Positions 34,301 to 46,399 of a DNA stretch of 64,000 nucleotides are shown in pieces; positions within the stretch are counted from its first letter, which is position 1, and each line of letters begins with the position of its first letter. Source of the DNA: Euborellia annulipes (Eukaryota > Arthropoda > Insecta > Dermaptera > Anisolabididae); assembly GCA_023213315.1 (NCBI GenBank), contig JAKCPI010014166.1, positions 1-64,000 on the forward strand. Direction: 5' to 3'. The position numbers were made by a program, and so were the translations under genes. The notes under the pieces were generated by a model, which worked only from the letters and a program-made list of their open reading frames with translations, searched no databases and was not told where the DNA came from.

Positions 34301-36217
34301 TTAATGATTTCATCCATATTAGAAAATTCTTCAAAAAATACGATCCAGATAAAACTGTTTCATTTGTTCTTGAAGAATTCGATTCGTCCAATTGAAGGTA
34401 GTCTAAAAATAAATTGATACGTCATTAAATTACTTTTAAAATAAATAAAAAAATAAATAAAATAAAAGTGAATGAAAATGATTTACCTAAACTAGCAAGT
34501 TGATGGATTAATCCCAATAAATTATGAGCAACTGGTAAATTTGTTTTACCAGTTGAAAAATTACTTTCAGATTGATTTAGTTCAGATTCTGAAGAACACA
34601 TGTTTTCTTTTGATTTACTATTAAAATAAATAAAACAAACAGGAATTGTGGGAAATGTTGCTTTTAATGATCGTAATTCATTTAAATCCTTAAAATAAAA
34701 ATTGTTTAAGATTAATTATCAGTAATAAGTGGCGATTTCAAAAAATGGCAATAGTTTTTGCTTATATAATTAATTTAGCAAAAGAAATTATCTAATTGAT
34801 TAAAAAAGTAATTATAATTATTTGTAGAACCAGCTCGAGAATTGATAATTAAAGGATTTAAAGTAGGTTTACTCGAATGGACTTGCAGATTAAAATAATT
34901 AATTAAAATTATTATCGAAGATTTTTATTAGCGAACGACTGAATTGCAATTATCAGTTTCGGTCAGAAAATTAAACCATCATCAGACCTGCGAAAAGAAT
35001 TAATATATAACAAAATGATGACTATGATTAGATATTTTCTTATAATTGAAAAAAATGTATATTACTATATTGTTCTACACGTTTTTTTGTAAAATTATGT
35101 ATTCTTTTCGCAGGCCTGATGATGGTCTAATTTGTTGGTCGAAACTGATAATTGCAATTCAGTCGTCTCGCTAATCCAAAAATCCTCGACAATAATTTTA
35201 ATTAATTATTTTAAACTACAAGTCCATCTGCAAAAATTAAAACTCCTTTAAATCCTTTAATTAAGTAATTATAATTATTGGTGTAAATATAAAAAAAAAA
35301 AATATATATATATATATATATCCATCTCTACTAATTTATATATATATATAAATTAATAGAGATGGAAAAATTGGAATAAATAGAAAAACAAATGATTACC
35401 TGAACATTTAGGAAATGATTATTAATTGCATAAATAAAAATTGGTAAAATTTTAATTTCATTTGATGCTAAAGGATGGATAAATAAAGATTCAAATTGTA
35501 AATGATCTGAACAATCGGGGGGAATTAAAATTTGAAAAGAATTCTCTCTCATTAATTTCTGTCCAATTTGGATTTCTAAAAAAGGAATTATCTCCTCTTG
35601 CATCTAAAAACAAGAAAAAAGCACATTTAGAAAAAATTATTTTCTTACTAAAAAAAATAAAAGAGAAAAGTGAGGCTTACTTCTTGTTCAGATCTCTGGA
35701 TATGCTCCCGAGGGATTTGAATCCATTCCTGTTCAGTCGCTTGGACAACTACAAATAAATTCATTTCTAAACTTAAAGATATTTTATATTTCTCGGAGCA
35801 ATTTCTATTAAAGACTATTCGAATCCATCGCCAATGTTGACAGTCGCTAGGCAATAAGTCTTGACCAAGTAATTTATTTACAAAAGAAGCTTTAGCATAA
35901 GTATTTGTACCAAGAATGACCAGAGTAGCAGGGTATTCGTTCAATTTGCAAATTTTTTCTATTAATACTTCGTTATTGATTTTACCCATAAATTCATCTG
36001 TCAACAAATTTTATTTTTTATTATAGAAATATATAAATAAATAAAAAGTAGGCTTAACTCACTCACCTTGGAAAAAAGAATTATTTGACGAGGAGATGTC
36101 AGAAAAAAGTTTTTTGAGTCTCTTTAAATATTCGTTTGAATTGCAAACAAAATTTGGAGAATTTCGAAAATTCTTGAGGTAATTTTCCCATTTTATTATA
36201 TTATTGAAATATTTAAG
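28345..36217 (-). CDS. DSTYK: Dual serine/threonine and tyrosine protein kinase DSTYK, 5' end unresolved, one apparent frameshift
   Basis: Thirteen minus-strand exons: 36067-36217 (5' limit uncertain), 35681-35997, 35400-35603, 34487-34688, 34243-34402, 33501-33732, 33060-33289, 32793-33005, 31574-31757, 31350-31509, 30605-30851, 30289-30538 and 28345-28514. The C-terminal kinase has [19 protein letters not shown] (ATP loop), [15 protein letters not shown] (catalytic loop), DLGFC (the DSTYK variant of DFG), [11 protein letters not shown] and [20 protein letters not shown]. The long N-terminal region follows human DSTYK block by block ([37 protein letters not shown]). Exon 34243-34402 does not keep frame: one base appears lost or gained in the A6 run at 34333-34338. 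No start codon is in frame in the first exon. The kinase regulates FGF/ERK signalling and cell death in vertebrates (family knowledge). Confidence 0.93.
28637..29037. mobile_element. MITE with GGGGACGTCCAC-type ends
   Basis: The left end AGGGGACGTCCACAACAAC plus CTACGTAACG is mirrored at the right by GTTACGTAATATGTAGACGACCCCT. C-rich patches and CATGTCACA repeats lie inside. No clear target duplication, so the superfamily is left open. It lies in the last DSTYK intron. Confidence 0.55.
29600..29775 (+). mobile_element. tRNA-derived SINE
   Basis: Box A-like TGGCTCAGAGGTAGAG and box B-like GGGTTCGCATCCC lie 35 bp apart as in a tRNA. A tail GTCTAAATGGCCGAAGATGCC and an A-rich end follow. A similar tail sequence occurs near 10878. 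The acceptor stem does not close, so it is not a functional tRNA. Confidence 0.55.
31010..31300. repeat. Dispersed repeat, family R2
   Basis: Contains TTTTGAGGTCCCCTGAGTCC, AAAGTGGGTCCCGCAAATTG and TTTTTTTTCGATTTTCTCAAAA. The same blocks occur, inverted, at 44290-44830 and 39390-39500, and partly at 59900-60050. Lies in a DSTYK intron. Class unknown. Confidence 0.6.
32113..32640 (-). pseudogene. Tc1/mariner-like transposon remnant
   Basis: The ends GGCCGAAAAGTCACTTAGACC (left) and GATCTAGTGACTTTTGGGCG (right) are inverted copies. Inside, the minus strand reads [17 protein letters not shown], a stop, then [17 protein letters not shown] in another frame. This is the C-terminal part of mariner/IS630-like transposases (WPP-SPDLTP ... 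ELK--I-EEI). Heavily mutated; in a DSTYK intron. Confidence 0.7.
34823..35262. mobile_element. Foldback element with hammerhead motifs, 17-bp target duplication
   Basis: Long inverted arms (about 34850-34998 and 35098-35250). The 17-bp direct repeat AAGTAATTATAATTATT flanks it (34806-34822 and 35263-35279). The hammerhead at 35112-35168 (plus) is in one arm and a weaker copy lies in the other (minus, about 34940-34990). It sits in the DSTYK intron between the exons at 34487 and 35400. Confidence 0.85.
35112..35168 (+). ncRNA. Hammerhead-like ribozyme motif with three helices
   Basis: Helix I AGGC (35112-35115) with GTCT (35165-35168), one G-T pair. Core CTGATGA at 35116-35122, extra T, helix II GGTC:GGTC with two wobble pairs. 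GAAA, helix III ACTGA:TCAGT (5 bp, continuing through AATTGCAATT), and C35164 as the cleavage base. The full core is conserved. Confidence 0.65.
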
Positions 36218-36649
36218 TTAGTAACATTATTAAATAATAAGTAGAGTATCAGTAAATACATTTCAATTTAAAAAAAAAAAAAAATTATATGATCAGTTAC
36301 TGCGAAAAAAATTGATAAATTAAGAAAGAAAATTTGAAAAGGAAAATTTAGAAACATTCAATTAAAAACATTAATCAAAAAAAAAATAAATAAATAAATT
36401 TTCAGGTTGTAGTCAAGAAAAAAAAATGACAGAAAAACATTAAATAAAGTTTCTGATTAAAGTATTTTTAAAATGTATGTTAAAAATAAATTAATAACAC
36501 AGAGGCATTGAATATTATTTGAATTAAAAAAAAAAAAAAATTGATGTGGAAAACAAAATTGACAAATGAAAAGATTGAAAGGCGGTGTTTTCAAATAATC
36601 TTTTAAAATTTTAAGCTTGAATATTTTCAATCAAGTATGCATTGGCGTA

Positions 36650-36894
36650 CCCAGCAGGGGCAGCTGCCCCCCCCCCTTAGAAGCAAAAAAAAAAAATGTT
36701 TATAAAGTGATGAAACGAAACAAAATTGGTGGATGGCGACGGGGAATGATTTTTTTTGTTAGGACTTAGTGGTTTTTAGGCCTTTAATTCGAAGGCTTTT
36801 CCCCTCTATATAAAAAATAGCTTTGTCACAATCTGGACGACCATGATTTGACCATGCCCCCCCCCCCCTAGATTTGATCCTGGGTACGCCCATG
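36650..36894. mobile_element. hAT-type MITE, 245 bp, with 8-bp target duplication
   Basis: Ends CATTGGCGTACCCAG and CTGGGTACGCCCATG. The direct repeat CAAGTATG flanks it exactly (36642-36649, 36895-36902). C-rich tracts inside and no open frame. It lies in the DSTYK to MIF4G-gene gap. Confidence 0.85.
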
Positions 36895-37426
36895 CAAGTA
36901 TGTCTGATTTTTCATTATAAAAAATTATTATTATAGGTTATTAGCACTATCATTTAAAAAATACAAGGGAGACTAATGATTTGCATATTGTTTATTGCTG
37001 GCAAGAGGTTAGGTCAGATCCAGAGGGCAATTTAGAGGGGGGAGGGGGGGGCAGAGACGTAACTACATTGATTGGCGCCCCCACCCCCAAAAAAAAAAAT
37101 TAAAAATAAAATATTTGTTAATATATTAACAAATATATATTTTTTTTAATTTTATATAGATTTCCAAAAATTTTAAATATATTTTATCATTTACACGATT
37201 TTTGCATTCAGGGATGGAAAAAAAAAATTTAGGGGTGTCTATAAAGTTTAAAAAAAAAATTGAAAATATTCGAAACAAAAAATTTATAAACTTTTAGACG
37301 TGTTTTGCACCCCTAATTCACCTCAGATTGTACTGAAACTGGAATACGTATTTCTATGTGCTTTAACTATCTGGATGACGCCCTAAAAAAATCTTGAAAA
37401 TTCATAGTTTATAATAACTTTCATAG

Positions 37427-37625
37427 GCGCCGACTCCATGGGGCCCAGGGGGCTCGAGCTCTCCAATGTTCAGTGAAGAGGGGCCCAGCCCCCCCCCCCC
37501 AGAAAAAAACGCTTCACTATCGTTAAAAGGTCAATCAGGACAAAATCTTAAAACATTTATCCTTACCCCCTGCGTCAATCATATTTAGGCCCCCCTAATA
37601 ATTTTTAAAAGTCGGCACCCATAGC
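37427..37625. mobile_element. hAT-like MITE, diverged
   Basis: Ends TCATAGGCGCCGAC and GTCGGCACCCATAG with G/C tracts inside. Flanks (AACTTT and CACTTT) only partly agree, so the target duplication is eroded. Confidence 0.55.
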
Positions 37626-37924
37626 CACTTTAGAGCAAATTTTCCATTAAAATCTATTTTTCTCTATATATCTAATTGTTGGAGCAAAACTGATGGCATT
37701 TTTTGAATCAGCGCTAGCCATATCCTCAAAAATAGCTCATAATAAAAAATTCAGTGTTGGACAGTGTTATTTATGAAACAGTTTTATTAAGATATCTTAA
37801 TGAATTGTAAAATTTATTTTGATGATAATGTGTTTACTAGATTTTATTTTTTAAATTATTTTATGTAGTTTTTATGCGCCCGGATCTCTGCGCCCCCCCT
37901 CATTAGGGGGTCTAGGGAGACTGT

Positions 37925-38010
37925 GAGTGTTTTTGATTGGTGAGGCAAAACCTATGCCGGATGTGATCCTGGGTTCGATTCCAGGGGGCCATGGGATGTT
38001 TGGCCTCACC
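37925..38010 (+). mobile_element. tRNA-related short element, third copy
   Basis: GGTGAGGC and GCCTCACC bracket GATCCTGGGTTCGATTCCAG, the same box-B core as the 2404 copy, and the ends match its TGTGAGT and TAAAAA parts. Confidence 0.5.
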
Positions 38011-38330
38011 AGTAAAAACCTCTGATGAAAGAATGGAGTAAATATGTTGAAAATAATTATGATGCTGCCCACAAGATCATTCGAATTGGTCACCCATGGT
38101 CTAGTTTGTTTATGTCTTTTTGCCAATTATGTTGTTAACTTCACTCGACCAATCCCTCACTACTTTATTCCCTGCTCACTACCAGGGACTCACTACTCTG
38201 TTAAGAAAAGAGCAGGGAAAAAGTAAAGGACTAAAGTGCAATTAATTTTTCTGTTTGGTCTCAATTAGTGAAACATAATTATTCAATAATTTATATATTT
38301 AAACAATATTTTTAATTATGTTTATCTTAG

Positions 38331-41300
38331 TTGACGGTGTGCCTACTATTCCAATAATATCACGATCTAGTCGAGAAAAAAATCCATCGAGTAAAGGATG
38401 GGTCCGACCAATTAGAAAACCTGATCCTGATGAAAGAATTGAGAAAATAATTTTACTGTTGAATTTATTGGATATTAAAAACAAAACATCACACCAAAGA
38501 GGGATTAAAGAAATAAAGATTTTGGTGAAAAACTATTTCGCCGATGAACATCAACTTGAGTAATTTTTTTTTTTTAATTGTCTAATTATTTATTTTTAAT
38601 CATAGTAATCTTATCAAAACTTTTTGAATGTTTAAAAGATTTGGTCAAAAAATGATAAGTTTATTAACTTTAAAATAAAAAAAAAATGTTATTTTTCAAA
38701 TACTAAATGTAGAGCCCTACTTCATATAGGGCTCTATAATCCAAACTTTCAAATTATCAAACCCAGCCAGTATTAATAATATAATAAAGAATTTCATTGA
38801 ACAAGGTAATGTAATAATAATTACGTTTCTCGTGATTATTTCATTATTTTAAAAGATAGAAATCTATATTGAAATTCTATCCGATGGTATATATAACCCA
38901 CATACGTTTGTTTATGTGATTATTTCATTGTTTATACAAAAGATGATGGAAATATTTATTCGAAGTTCGCATCTCAAAAGTTTCGATTAAAATCTTTTTA
39001 CTAAAAAAAAAAAACAATGAAATAATCACATGAGAAAACGCATTGGTATGTTTAGGTAGGCCTACTTAGGGCCGGAACTAGGAGATTTTTTAGGGGGGCA
39101 AAATTTAATTTGCCGCCTACTCCTTAAAATTTTCTATACAAAATTCATATTTCTCGATTCTCTCTGTAATCTTGATGCATTTAAATTTATTTACACAGAA
39201 AGAAAATTCAATTACGATGCAGCAAAATGTGTGTAGAAATACAAGAAAAGAAACTGAGACCCTGGAAGCTACATATTCATTCATACATTCACCTTTTTTT
39301 TAAGTAAATCTTTCTTTAATTGCCGCCCCCTGATCTCTGCCGCCCGGGGCACAGGCACTCACTGCCCCCCCCCCTAGATCCGGCCCTGTTACACACAAAC
39401 CAATTTGCGGGACCCACTTTTTTTTGGACTCTGGGGACCTCAAAACATGTCGAATTTTTGACATGATCGCAATACTTTTTCTCTATATATATATACAAAC
39501 TGTATATAGGTAAGAGAAAGTAAAAAATGTATTAATTTAAAAAATGGCTTTTGGTTATTTAAAGGCAAGACTCTCTAGTGGCTTTTCAATAGTGGAAAAG
39601 TTAAGAAATTCAGAAATTCCAAAAACGCAACAACCCTACATATTCACTTTAATATCTTTCTATTATAATCTATTTTAATTTTCGATTTTTTTTTGGCAGA
39701 AACCTACTCAATTCGCTTCATCAGCAGACCCTGCAAACAAGAGAATTCGGAAAAAAATTTGCCTATCTGTGCTCACAACTCTCTAATTTCGAAATAGGGG
39801 CAATAAATGTTAGGGATCATATTCTTAAATTGTTGCAATGTGATTTTGAAGGTAAATACAAATTATTGTTCTATTTTGATTTTAAAGTGAAACTTTTATT
39901 TTATCCTCTCAAATTTTTTGGCTCTTCTATCAGCATGTCGCGTTACAAGTCATGACGTCACAATCCATGACGACAAAAATAAGAAAGTTGAAATTTAATA
40001 TATATAACGAATTATAAAAAAATAATTGTGAGATTTAATAATTCAATTTTTAAATTTTAAAATAATTTTAAATGATTCAAATCTTCAATTTCCCATTTTC
40101 ATTCATCATCTTCCAATTGTTAAGTTAAGAATAAAAACGCGCTTTTAATACCCTTAAATAATTTTCTGAAAATTTTCAGTTAAACGCCTATGATCCGAAA
40201 AAAGTTTCACTTGCATCGTGCTTTCATAAAACCACACAATGTTTTTTTTTAAATAATATGAAACATTTTTTTTCTTGTGATTTATTTTGAAAAAAAATTG
40301 AAATAATCTTAATATTTGTGATTATTTTAAAATTCCTTGATTTCTGAAAAATGATTCGAGAATACTTTTTTGTGTTTTTAATGTTTTGAATTTTTTGCTT
40401 TTCTTTTAAAGGTGGTTTTCTCATATAAAAAAAAAATATTTTTTTTGAAAAAAATTTTTTTTGGGGGGTTTTTTTTTTTATACTCTTTTTTTTTTTTTTT
40501 TTTTTTTTATAAATTTAAATTTAATTTTTCGTTTTGCTTTTTTTTTTTCCGTTCTTTTTCCCGTGCTGTGTGCTTTGGTTTGGTTTCTTTTTTTTTAAAA
40601 ATATAATTTATATTTATTTTTTTTTTTTTTTTGGTGTGGGTGGGGTGTTGTTTGGTGGTCCCCGCCCCCCCTTTTTTTTTTTTTTTTGTTTTTTTAAAAA
40701 TTAAAAAAAGAAAGGTGAGGTTTGACTTTTTTCTTTAGATATAACTCTACAAGGAGAATCACGAGCAAATTTTTATCTCTTCTTGGGTGATATCTTCAAA
40801 TATGTTAAGATTGCTGATGGATCTCCAATAGAAGTTCTTGCTTTACCTATTATTATTAATTTAAAGAGATTGCTCGAAGCGGATGACCATAATATATATA
40901 TATTTGCATTCCAAGTAAGTAATGTTTATTCAATTATGAAAAATTTGAGTTTATACTTTAGATTATTTGGAGGAGACAAAATAATGACTCTTTCCCCCAA
41001 CCCCATCTATTTTTACGACCCTGAAAAAATAGGACAGGTCGGCCCGTCGCACGGTCTGACGCCTGTTGAAAAGAGGAAGGAAGAGACAGACATTTTAAAG
41101 AACTGAAGGCAAGGGCGGATCCAGAGGTGTTTCTCGGGGGGGGGGGGGGGGGAATCTGGTGTGACTGGTCGCACAGCACACAATTTTTTCTTAATTTCGG
41201 TAATTTAAAGGCGCATTCTGTACTTGTTTGCCAGAATATAAATACAAATCAAATTTTTAAGTATTAATTTTTAAAATTTTACATTAAAAATAAATTTTTT

Positions 41301-42279
41301 TTTTTTTTTTCGAAAAAAAGTATTTTTTCAAATCTCGGGGGGGGGGGGTAATTACCCTTTTTACCCCCCCCCCCCCCGTATCCGCCCTTGACTGAAGGAC
41401 TGCCTGTCCCAGCTCGGGCAGCTCGTGGTCGCCATCCACGTACCCACAAGATGTGGGCCCCTGAGCAAACTTAAAATAATGTGTATTTATAATTTTAATT
41501 TTGTAAAGATCAGACCCAAAAAAAAACAAATGTTCATGTTTTTGAAGTTTTCACCTTCTGAAGAAATGTTAAGGCCAAAATTTTTCCCTTCAAATTTAAT
41601 TCGAGATGTTAGCGTATCTTGCCCACTTTCACTATATACATATTTTTAATATAAATCTTATATCTCCGAATCTTGAACAATGAATGCATGCCAAAAAACC
41701 CTTGAGGCGTCAACTCAAAGATTATTTTTTTCACTTATTTTATAAATATTTAATTCTAATTAATATTTAGATCAGCTTTATTATGATAATGATTACATAT
41801 TTTTTTTTTTTTTTTTTTTTTAGATGGCGAGTATAGGTAAAACATTGAAGAACATCGAACCCGTTCATTTTGAAAATCTTCTTTTGGATTTAAGAAAAAG
41901 TTTAATTAATGCACATTATAATAGCATTTCAAAAATATGGTTAATGATTGCTCTAGAGATTTGTGATGATAATTTTGGTAAATTAAGTAAAGATCAAATT
42001 CAATTATATTCCAAATATATTGATCAGAAAATTTTGGAGTCTCTAAATTCTTTTGACTTGGAAGTAAATGGAGTTTATCAACAAACATCAACTCATTCAA
42101 AAATGTGGGATAAATGTTCAAAATTTATGGAGAAGCACAATGATAATCAAACTCCTCCATATTTAAAGGACTTTCCTAAAAAACTTAATAACTATCCAAG
42201 AAGTGAACAACAATTTGGTGAGAGAAGAGGGCGAAGTATTAAAGGAAAGGGTGAATTTACTAAAAGTCCATTAAATTAA
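38331..42279 (+). CDS. MIF4G-domain protein (CTIF/MIF4GD/PAIP1-like), 5' end not found
   Basis: Four plus-strand exons join in frame: 38331-38559, 39700-39851, 40739-40914 and 41824-42279 (stop TAA), about 337 residues. The first visible exon begins at an acceptor in mid-codon, so at least one upstream exon is missing. The helices LLNSLHQQTLQTREFGKKFA, LCSQLSNFE, VRDHILKLLQCDFE, NFYLFLGDIFKYVKI and MASIGKTLKNIEP...LLLDLRK are the MIF4G fold used by translation initiation partners such as CTIF, PAIP1 and SLIP1/MIF4GD. The tail after about residue 290 is basic and disordered (RGRSIKGKGE). Which of these subfamilies it belongs to is not clear by eye. A likely role is bridging mRNA-bound factors to eIF3 or eIF4A in the cytoplasm (inference). 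A poly(A) signal AATAAA is at 42376-42381. The last intron holds repeat R1 with a nested hAT MITE. Confidence 0.8.
38895..39055. mobile_element. Short MITE with inverted ends
   Basis: CCACATACGTTTG and TGTGATTATTTCATTG are mirrored by CAATGAAATAATCACA and GAGAAAACGCATTGG. Same family as 58174-58385. In the first visible MIF4G-gene intron. Confidence 0.6.
39067..39389. mobile_element. hAT-like MITE with GGGCCGG ends
   Basis: TTAGGGCCGGAACTAGG is mirrored by CCTAGATCCGGCCCTG, with TGCCGCC repeats and a C tract inside. No clear 8-bp duplication; the right flank enters repeat R2 (39390-39500). Confidence 0.6.
40430..40700. repeat. Homopolymer-dominated stretch (T, G and C runs)
   Basis: Mostly runs of T with short A, G and C runs. 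No structure or coding sense. It looks like low-quality consensus, and it sits just before an exon of the MIF4G gene (40739). Confidence 0.6.
41000..41470. repeat. Repeat R1, second copy, split by a hAT MITE
   Basis: GACGCCTGTTGAAAAGAGG at 41058 and AGCTCGGGCAGCTCGTGG at 41411 are the two halves of the 14480 repeat; the MITE at 41110-41390 separates them. Removing it restores the continuous R1 order. Confidence 0.7.
41110..41390. mobile_element. hAT-type MITE, 281 bp, nested in repeat R1
   Basis: Ends CAAGGGCGGATCC and the complement of CAAGGGCGGATAC. ACTGAAGG is duplicated exactly on both sides (41102-41109, 41391-41398). In inverse orientation it is a sister of 16527-16796. Confidence 0.88.
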
Positions 42280-42580
42280 TTATTTCTAGCTAATTATAGT
42301 CAATGTTGAACTCGAAAGAAATACTTAGATTATGGGAAAAAATTTTCATGGTGCTTCATTTTACGATATAATTATAATAAATTTTAAAAAAAATTCACCA
42401 AAATATTAATTTTAAAAGAGGATTTAAAAGATATGATTAACGCTGATTCAGCATCTAAGGTTATTAATTGAATTAAATGAATATCTTGCTCAATTTTATT
42501 TAACTAGGTTGTTATAAATATATAAGTTAATTTTTAATTTTTATTTTAAGTGTTTTAAAAATAACAGAAGTAGACTTTTG

Positions 42581-42733
42581 GCGATCGATTTCGTCTAAAG
42601 CGACATAATCATTATAGAGTAAATATTTAAAACAATTAATGAGGATTCGCATGAAAAAAATATGGGGTGTTTCCCTGTATTCATACTTTATCAGAGGCTG
42701 TTTTGATAATAACACATTAGACGAAATCGATCG
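42581..42733. repeat. Long-armed inverted repeat
   Basis: GCGATCGATTTCGTCTAA near 42581 and its exact complement near 42716, 18 bp separated by about 117 bp. Possibly a small foldback element or MITE; flanks are uninformative. Confidence 0.6.
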
Positions 42734-44289
42734 CTATATGACTCTATTAATCAAAATATTTATATAATTAATCTTCAGCTCTCTTGTTGTGCTGTGAGCT
42801 GAACAACATTTATATATATTTTTATTAATTGAAATAATTTTAACTCTAATCTTTTTATTATTTAAGTTTTTATCAAAAATTAAAAAAAGATTCATTAATT
42901 TACTATATAAAAAAGTAATTTTAAAAAAAATATTTTAATGAAATCAATTTATTAATGCTTATCTTATTATCGATTGTTAATAAATTTATATATTTTAATT
43001 TTAATTAGCCTATTTATTAAACGAGCAATGTACGTTTATTTGTTTATTTGTAAGAATATCACGAAAATTCGAGTACTATTACTTTACTGATGTACTTTTT
43101 TAGTTTTTTCTAATTTTCTTGAAATTCCCTTTAAAGCTTTCTTTCAAATTTTAAAAATTTTCTTATTTCTTCTATACAATTCAAATTGCGCCCCTCGAGT
43201 ACTAGTACTTAACAGGTGTACTTTTTTAGTTTTTTCCAACTTTCTTGAAATTTGTTTTAAAGATTTTATAATGGCCTAGTGAGCTTCTCTCTTGGCTAAT
43301 CCCTCCCTCTCTTAACCCACAGATTTATATCAATAATTACATAGTATTTAATTTAATAATGTCAAAAAGGCCAATTAGTTGAAAATACCTATTATTTAAA
43401 TTTTATTATTAAAATACTAATTTCTGATTATTATTAATTAATTTTATAGAAAATAATATTTTTAATTATCTGCCGGGCGCCAAGGCTTAGGCATCGCCTG
43501 GGAGATGTTTTCAAAGAGGATCGAGTTTTCTAGTTACAATTTCATTTAAATTTTAAATATTTTCCTAGTTTAAACACAATGGACGATTACTTCCTTATTT
43601 TTAAATATTGGTGACTGTCATTTTGGAGAATTTTATTAACTTTCTTGTTAAAATATCTTAAAAAAAATCTGTAGAAACTTTTGATTTTATGTTTAACATA
43701 TTCCTCGGAAGTGAATTGATAAAAATGCAAGTTTTTTGTTTTTTTACCTATTTCAGGAGTGGCTATATAATTCGATATGTGTGCGTTTCGTCGATATTCC
43801 CCATAGACTACATGTTAAATTTCAATTTTTTTAAAATTAATTACACGATAACCCTGCGTCAGATCTGTTTCAAAATTTTATTTTATACGTATGTGATAGT
43901 GATTAATAACATATTAAAAAATTAGCTTTTAATCTAACAAAGTGCTTTTATGTCCGAACAACCTTAATAGACTGGAAAATAATTTTAAATATAGTAATAT
44001 ATTTTTGAATGGAATAAAAAAACGTCTTTGTAAAATAATTACAAAATAAATGGATTTATTTTTTAATAAAAACCTCAAAATTGAGAGACCTATTTCTTTT
44101 CAAATACCTACCCAGAATCAAGAATAAGCAAAGACATAATTTTTTGTGTCGAAATATATTTAGTTTCCCATAGCACCAACTTCACCACTTTCATGTAATT
44201 CAAACAATTTTCACGAAAATCTTTACTGACGTACTTTTTAAAGGGCATTAAAAAATAGTAGATTTATTGAATTTTTATCAAAATCGTTC

Positions 44290-44830
44290 AAGGCAATTTT
44301 GTGAAAATCCAAAAAAACTGAAAAAGTACATCAGTTGTACTTCTAACAATTTTCACGAAAAATTTTACTGATAAAAAAAAAATAGTTGATTTATATGAAT
44401 TTTGTTTTCTCTTTTTCCAATGAAGTACAAGACTAAAGTGTGCTTCAAAAGATTTCAAGTGCAAAATGAGAATATACATTTTAAAGAGGATGTAAAAAAT
44501 AATTGATTTATGAATTTTAAACAAAATCGTTTGAGCGAATTTTGAGAAAATCGAAAAAAAAAAAAAAAAAACTGAAAAAGTTCTAGACTTTTTTGCCTTA
44601 TTTTCAAGACTTCGCTTCTTAAATATAAAATTTCAACCTGGTAGCTCATTTCCTTCATGCTTAAAAATGTCCACACATACACACACACAGCCAGACCAAT
44701 TTGCGGGACCCACTTTTTTTGGACTCGGGGTACCTCAAAACATGTATATCCATCAAAATATCGAGATCGAATTTTCGACATGATCGCAATACTTTCTCTC
44801 TATATATATTTCATATATAGGGTAATAGAA
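44290..44830. repeat. Dispersed repeat, family R2, longest copy
   Basis: Runs from CAATTTTCACGAAA through ATTGATTTATGAATTTTAA and CCAATTTGCGGGACCCAC to CGACATGATCGCAATACTTT. Shares blocks with 31010-31300, 39390-39500 and 59900-60050. A reverse-strand open frame across it is a by-product. Confidence 0.6.
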
Positions 44831-46171
44831 AGTAAAAATATGGTAAGATGAAGAGGATATTTAAAGGAGAAAGATTTTCTTTTTTTAATAGAGATAAAGT
44901 GTCAAAATAACAAAAACTATTTAAACCTTTATTTTCTTTCACATTATACATATGAATCCAATAGAATTAAATAGAAATTCATCATGAAAAAAGTTTTATA
45001 TATATATCAAAATCAAAACCCGGTTAAAGGAGTTCTTGAAACCGACCGTATCAGTTTAATAATAAATCGTTCATATAATTTGGCCATGATTACATGAAGC
45101 GTTTCATGAAACCAAAGAATATACGATTATTTTCTAGTTGGGTTCTTTCACTTGCAAGTGTTTGCACGGAGAATAGGCGGATAATATGCCATGAAACATC
45201 TTCGCCATTAATTCAATTAGATAGGGAATGGTAGGTTATTATTGAAAAAGACATTAAGTTAGATATTTACATACAAAGTATTTTTATTTTTAAAATTATT
45301 CATGTTGGATGCAAACATTGCAAGATCAATAATACAAATCTATGTCAACAAGCAAACTGGTATGAGTCTAATATTTTTTGCTTTGAAACAATGCAAAGGT
45401 GTTGACGAAATCTCTTGATTTTTTTTTTTTTTTTGTTTTTCAAGAGTTGTCAACTACTATTGAAGTAATTTTTAAGACTAATTATAAATTCTTACATAAT
45501 TAAATCAATCGAAGTAAGACACAAGAGTGGTGTTTCATGACACACCTTGAACAATCCATTTGACTTAAAATGTTTGGCAGCTATTCACAAGATTTCTACA
45601 TGTTATGAAAAATGTTGATTTTTTTAGCAACATCATTTTATTTTTTCGATTAGATAATAATAAAGCATCATGGAAATTGATTTAATTTTATTTGTCTAAC
45701 TGTTAATTGTAATATTATTTTCAAAAATAAATAAATAAAACAATCAAAGGTTATGATGTGCTGTTATCATTTTTATTTTTCATAATTTTTCAGGACAACA
45801 TTTGGTATGTTTTAGATGTTTATTAAAAATTAAATGTAATTAGGTTTAAAGTTGCCATTTAAACACATACTCAAAATTGATTATTATTTAAAATATATAT
45901 GTGAAAATATCGATTGAAAAAATATATTTTGTTTAAATAGATATTTTTTTAAACCGAAACTTCAGTTCGGAGTAAATAAATAAATGAAAAAAAAAAAAAT
46001 CAATTCAATCAATATTAGAACTCTTAATGAGTGTTTGATAGTATCAATGATGTGTTGATTTATGCCTTCAATAGTGTGAATAGCAGTGAAATCAACGAGT
46101 CTAATAAACCTTAGATGTTACCTTATTTTAGATTATTAAAAACAAAAATTAAATCACTTTTCATATAGTCA

Positions 46172-46381
46172 TTAAATAAAAGAAACGAAGAAACCTAATA
46201 ATAAAGTAACAGCCAATGTCATCAAAAACTCAACAATTACAGTCTTTATGAGAAATACGTTTTCATATTTCCATTTCTGTTCTTTTATATTTTCCAAAGT
46301 GGAAAGACATTCTAATTCCACATAATTATTAATATATATGTTATTAATAAGATTAATATTTGTTAAAAATGAATGATTCAC
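46172..46381 (-). CDS. Hypothetical 69-aa protein with one membrane segment
   Basis: An open frame from ATG to stop with a hydrophobic C-terminal helix (TVIVEFLMTLAVTLLLGFF). I recognise no family. It stands alone in AT-rich DNA, where a frame of this length arises by chance, and neither splice sites nor a poly(A) signal support it. It could be a last exon of an unseen gene or noise. Confidence 0.15.
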   Translation of the reverse strand: MNHSFLTNINLINNIYINNYVELECLSTLENIKEQKWKYENVFLIKTVIVEFLMTLAVTLLLGFFVSFI

Positions 46382-46399
46382 TTTTTAATTGCGAGAGAA

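Larger units (their letters stand above)
42280..46171. other. AT-rich intergenic stretch, no gene recognised
   Basis: No open frame with a recognisable family. It holds the 18-bp inverted repeat at 42581-42733 and repeat R2 at 44290-44830, plus partial R2-like pieces near 43070-43270. Confidence 0.6.
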
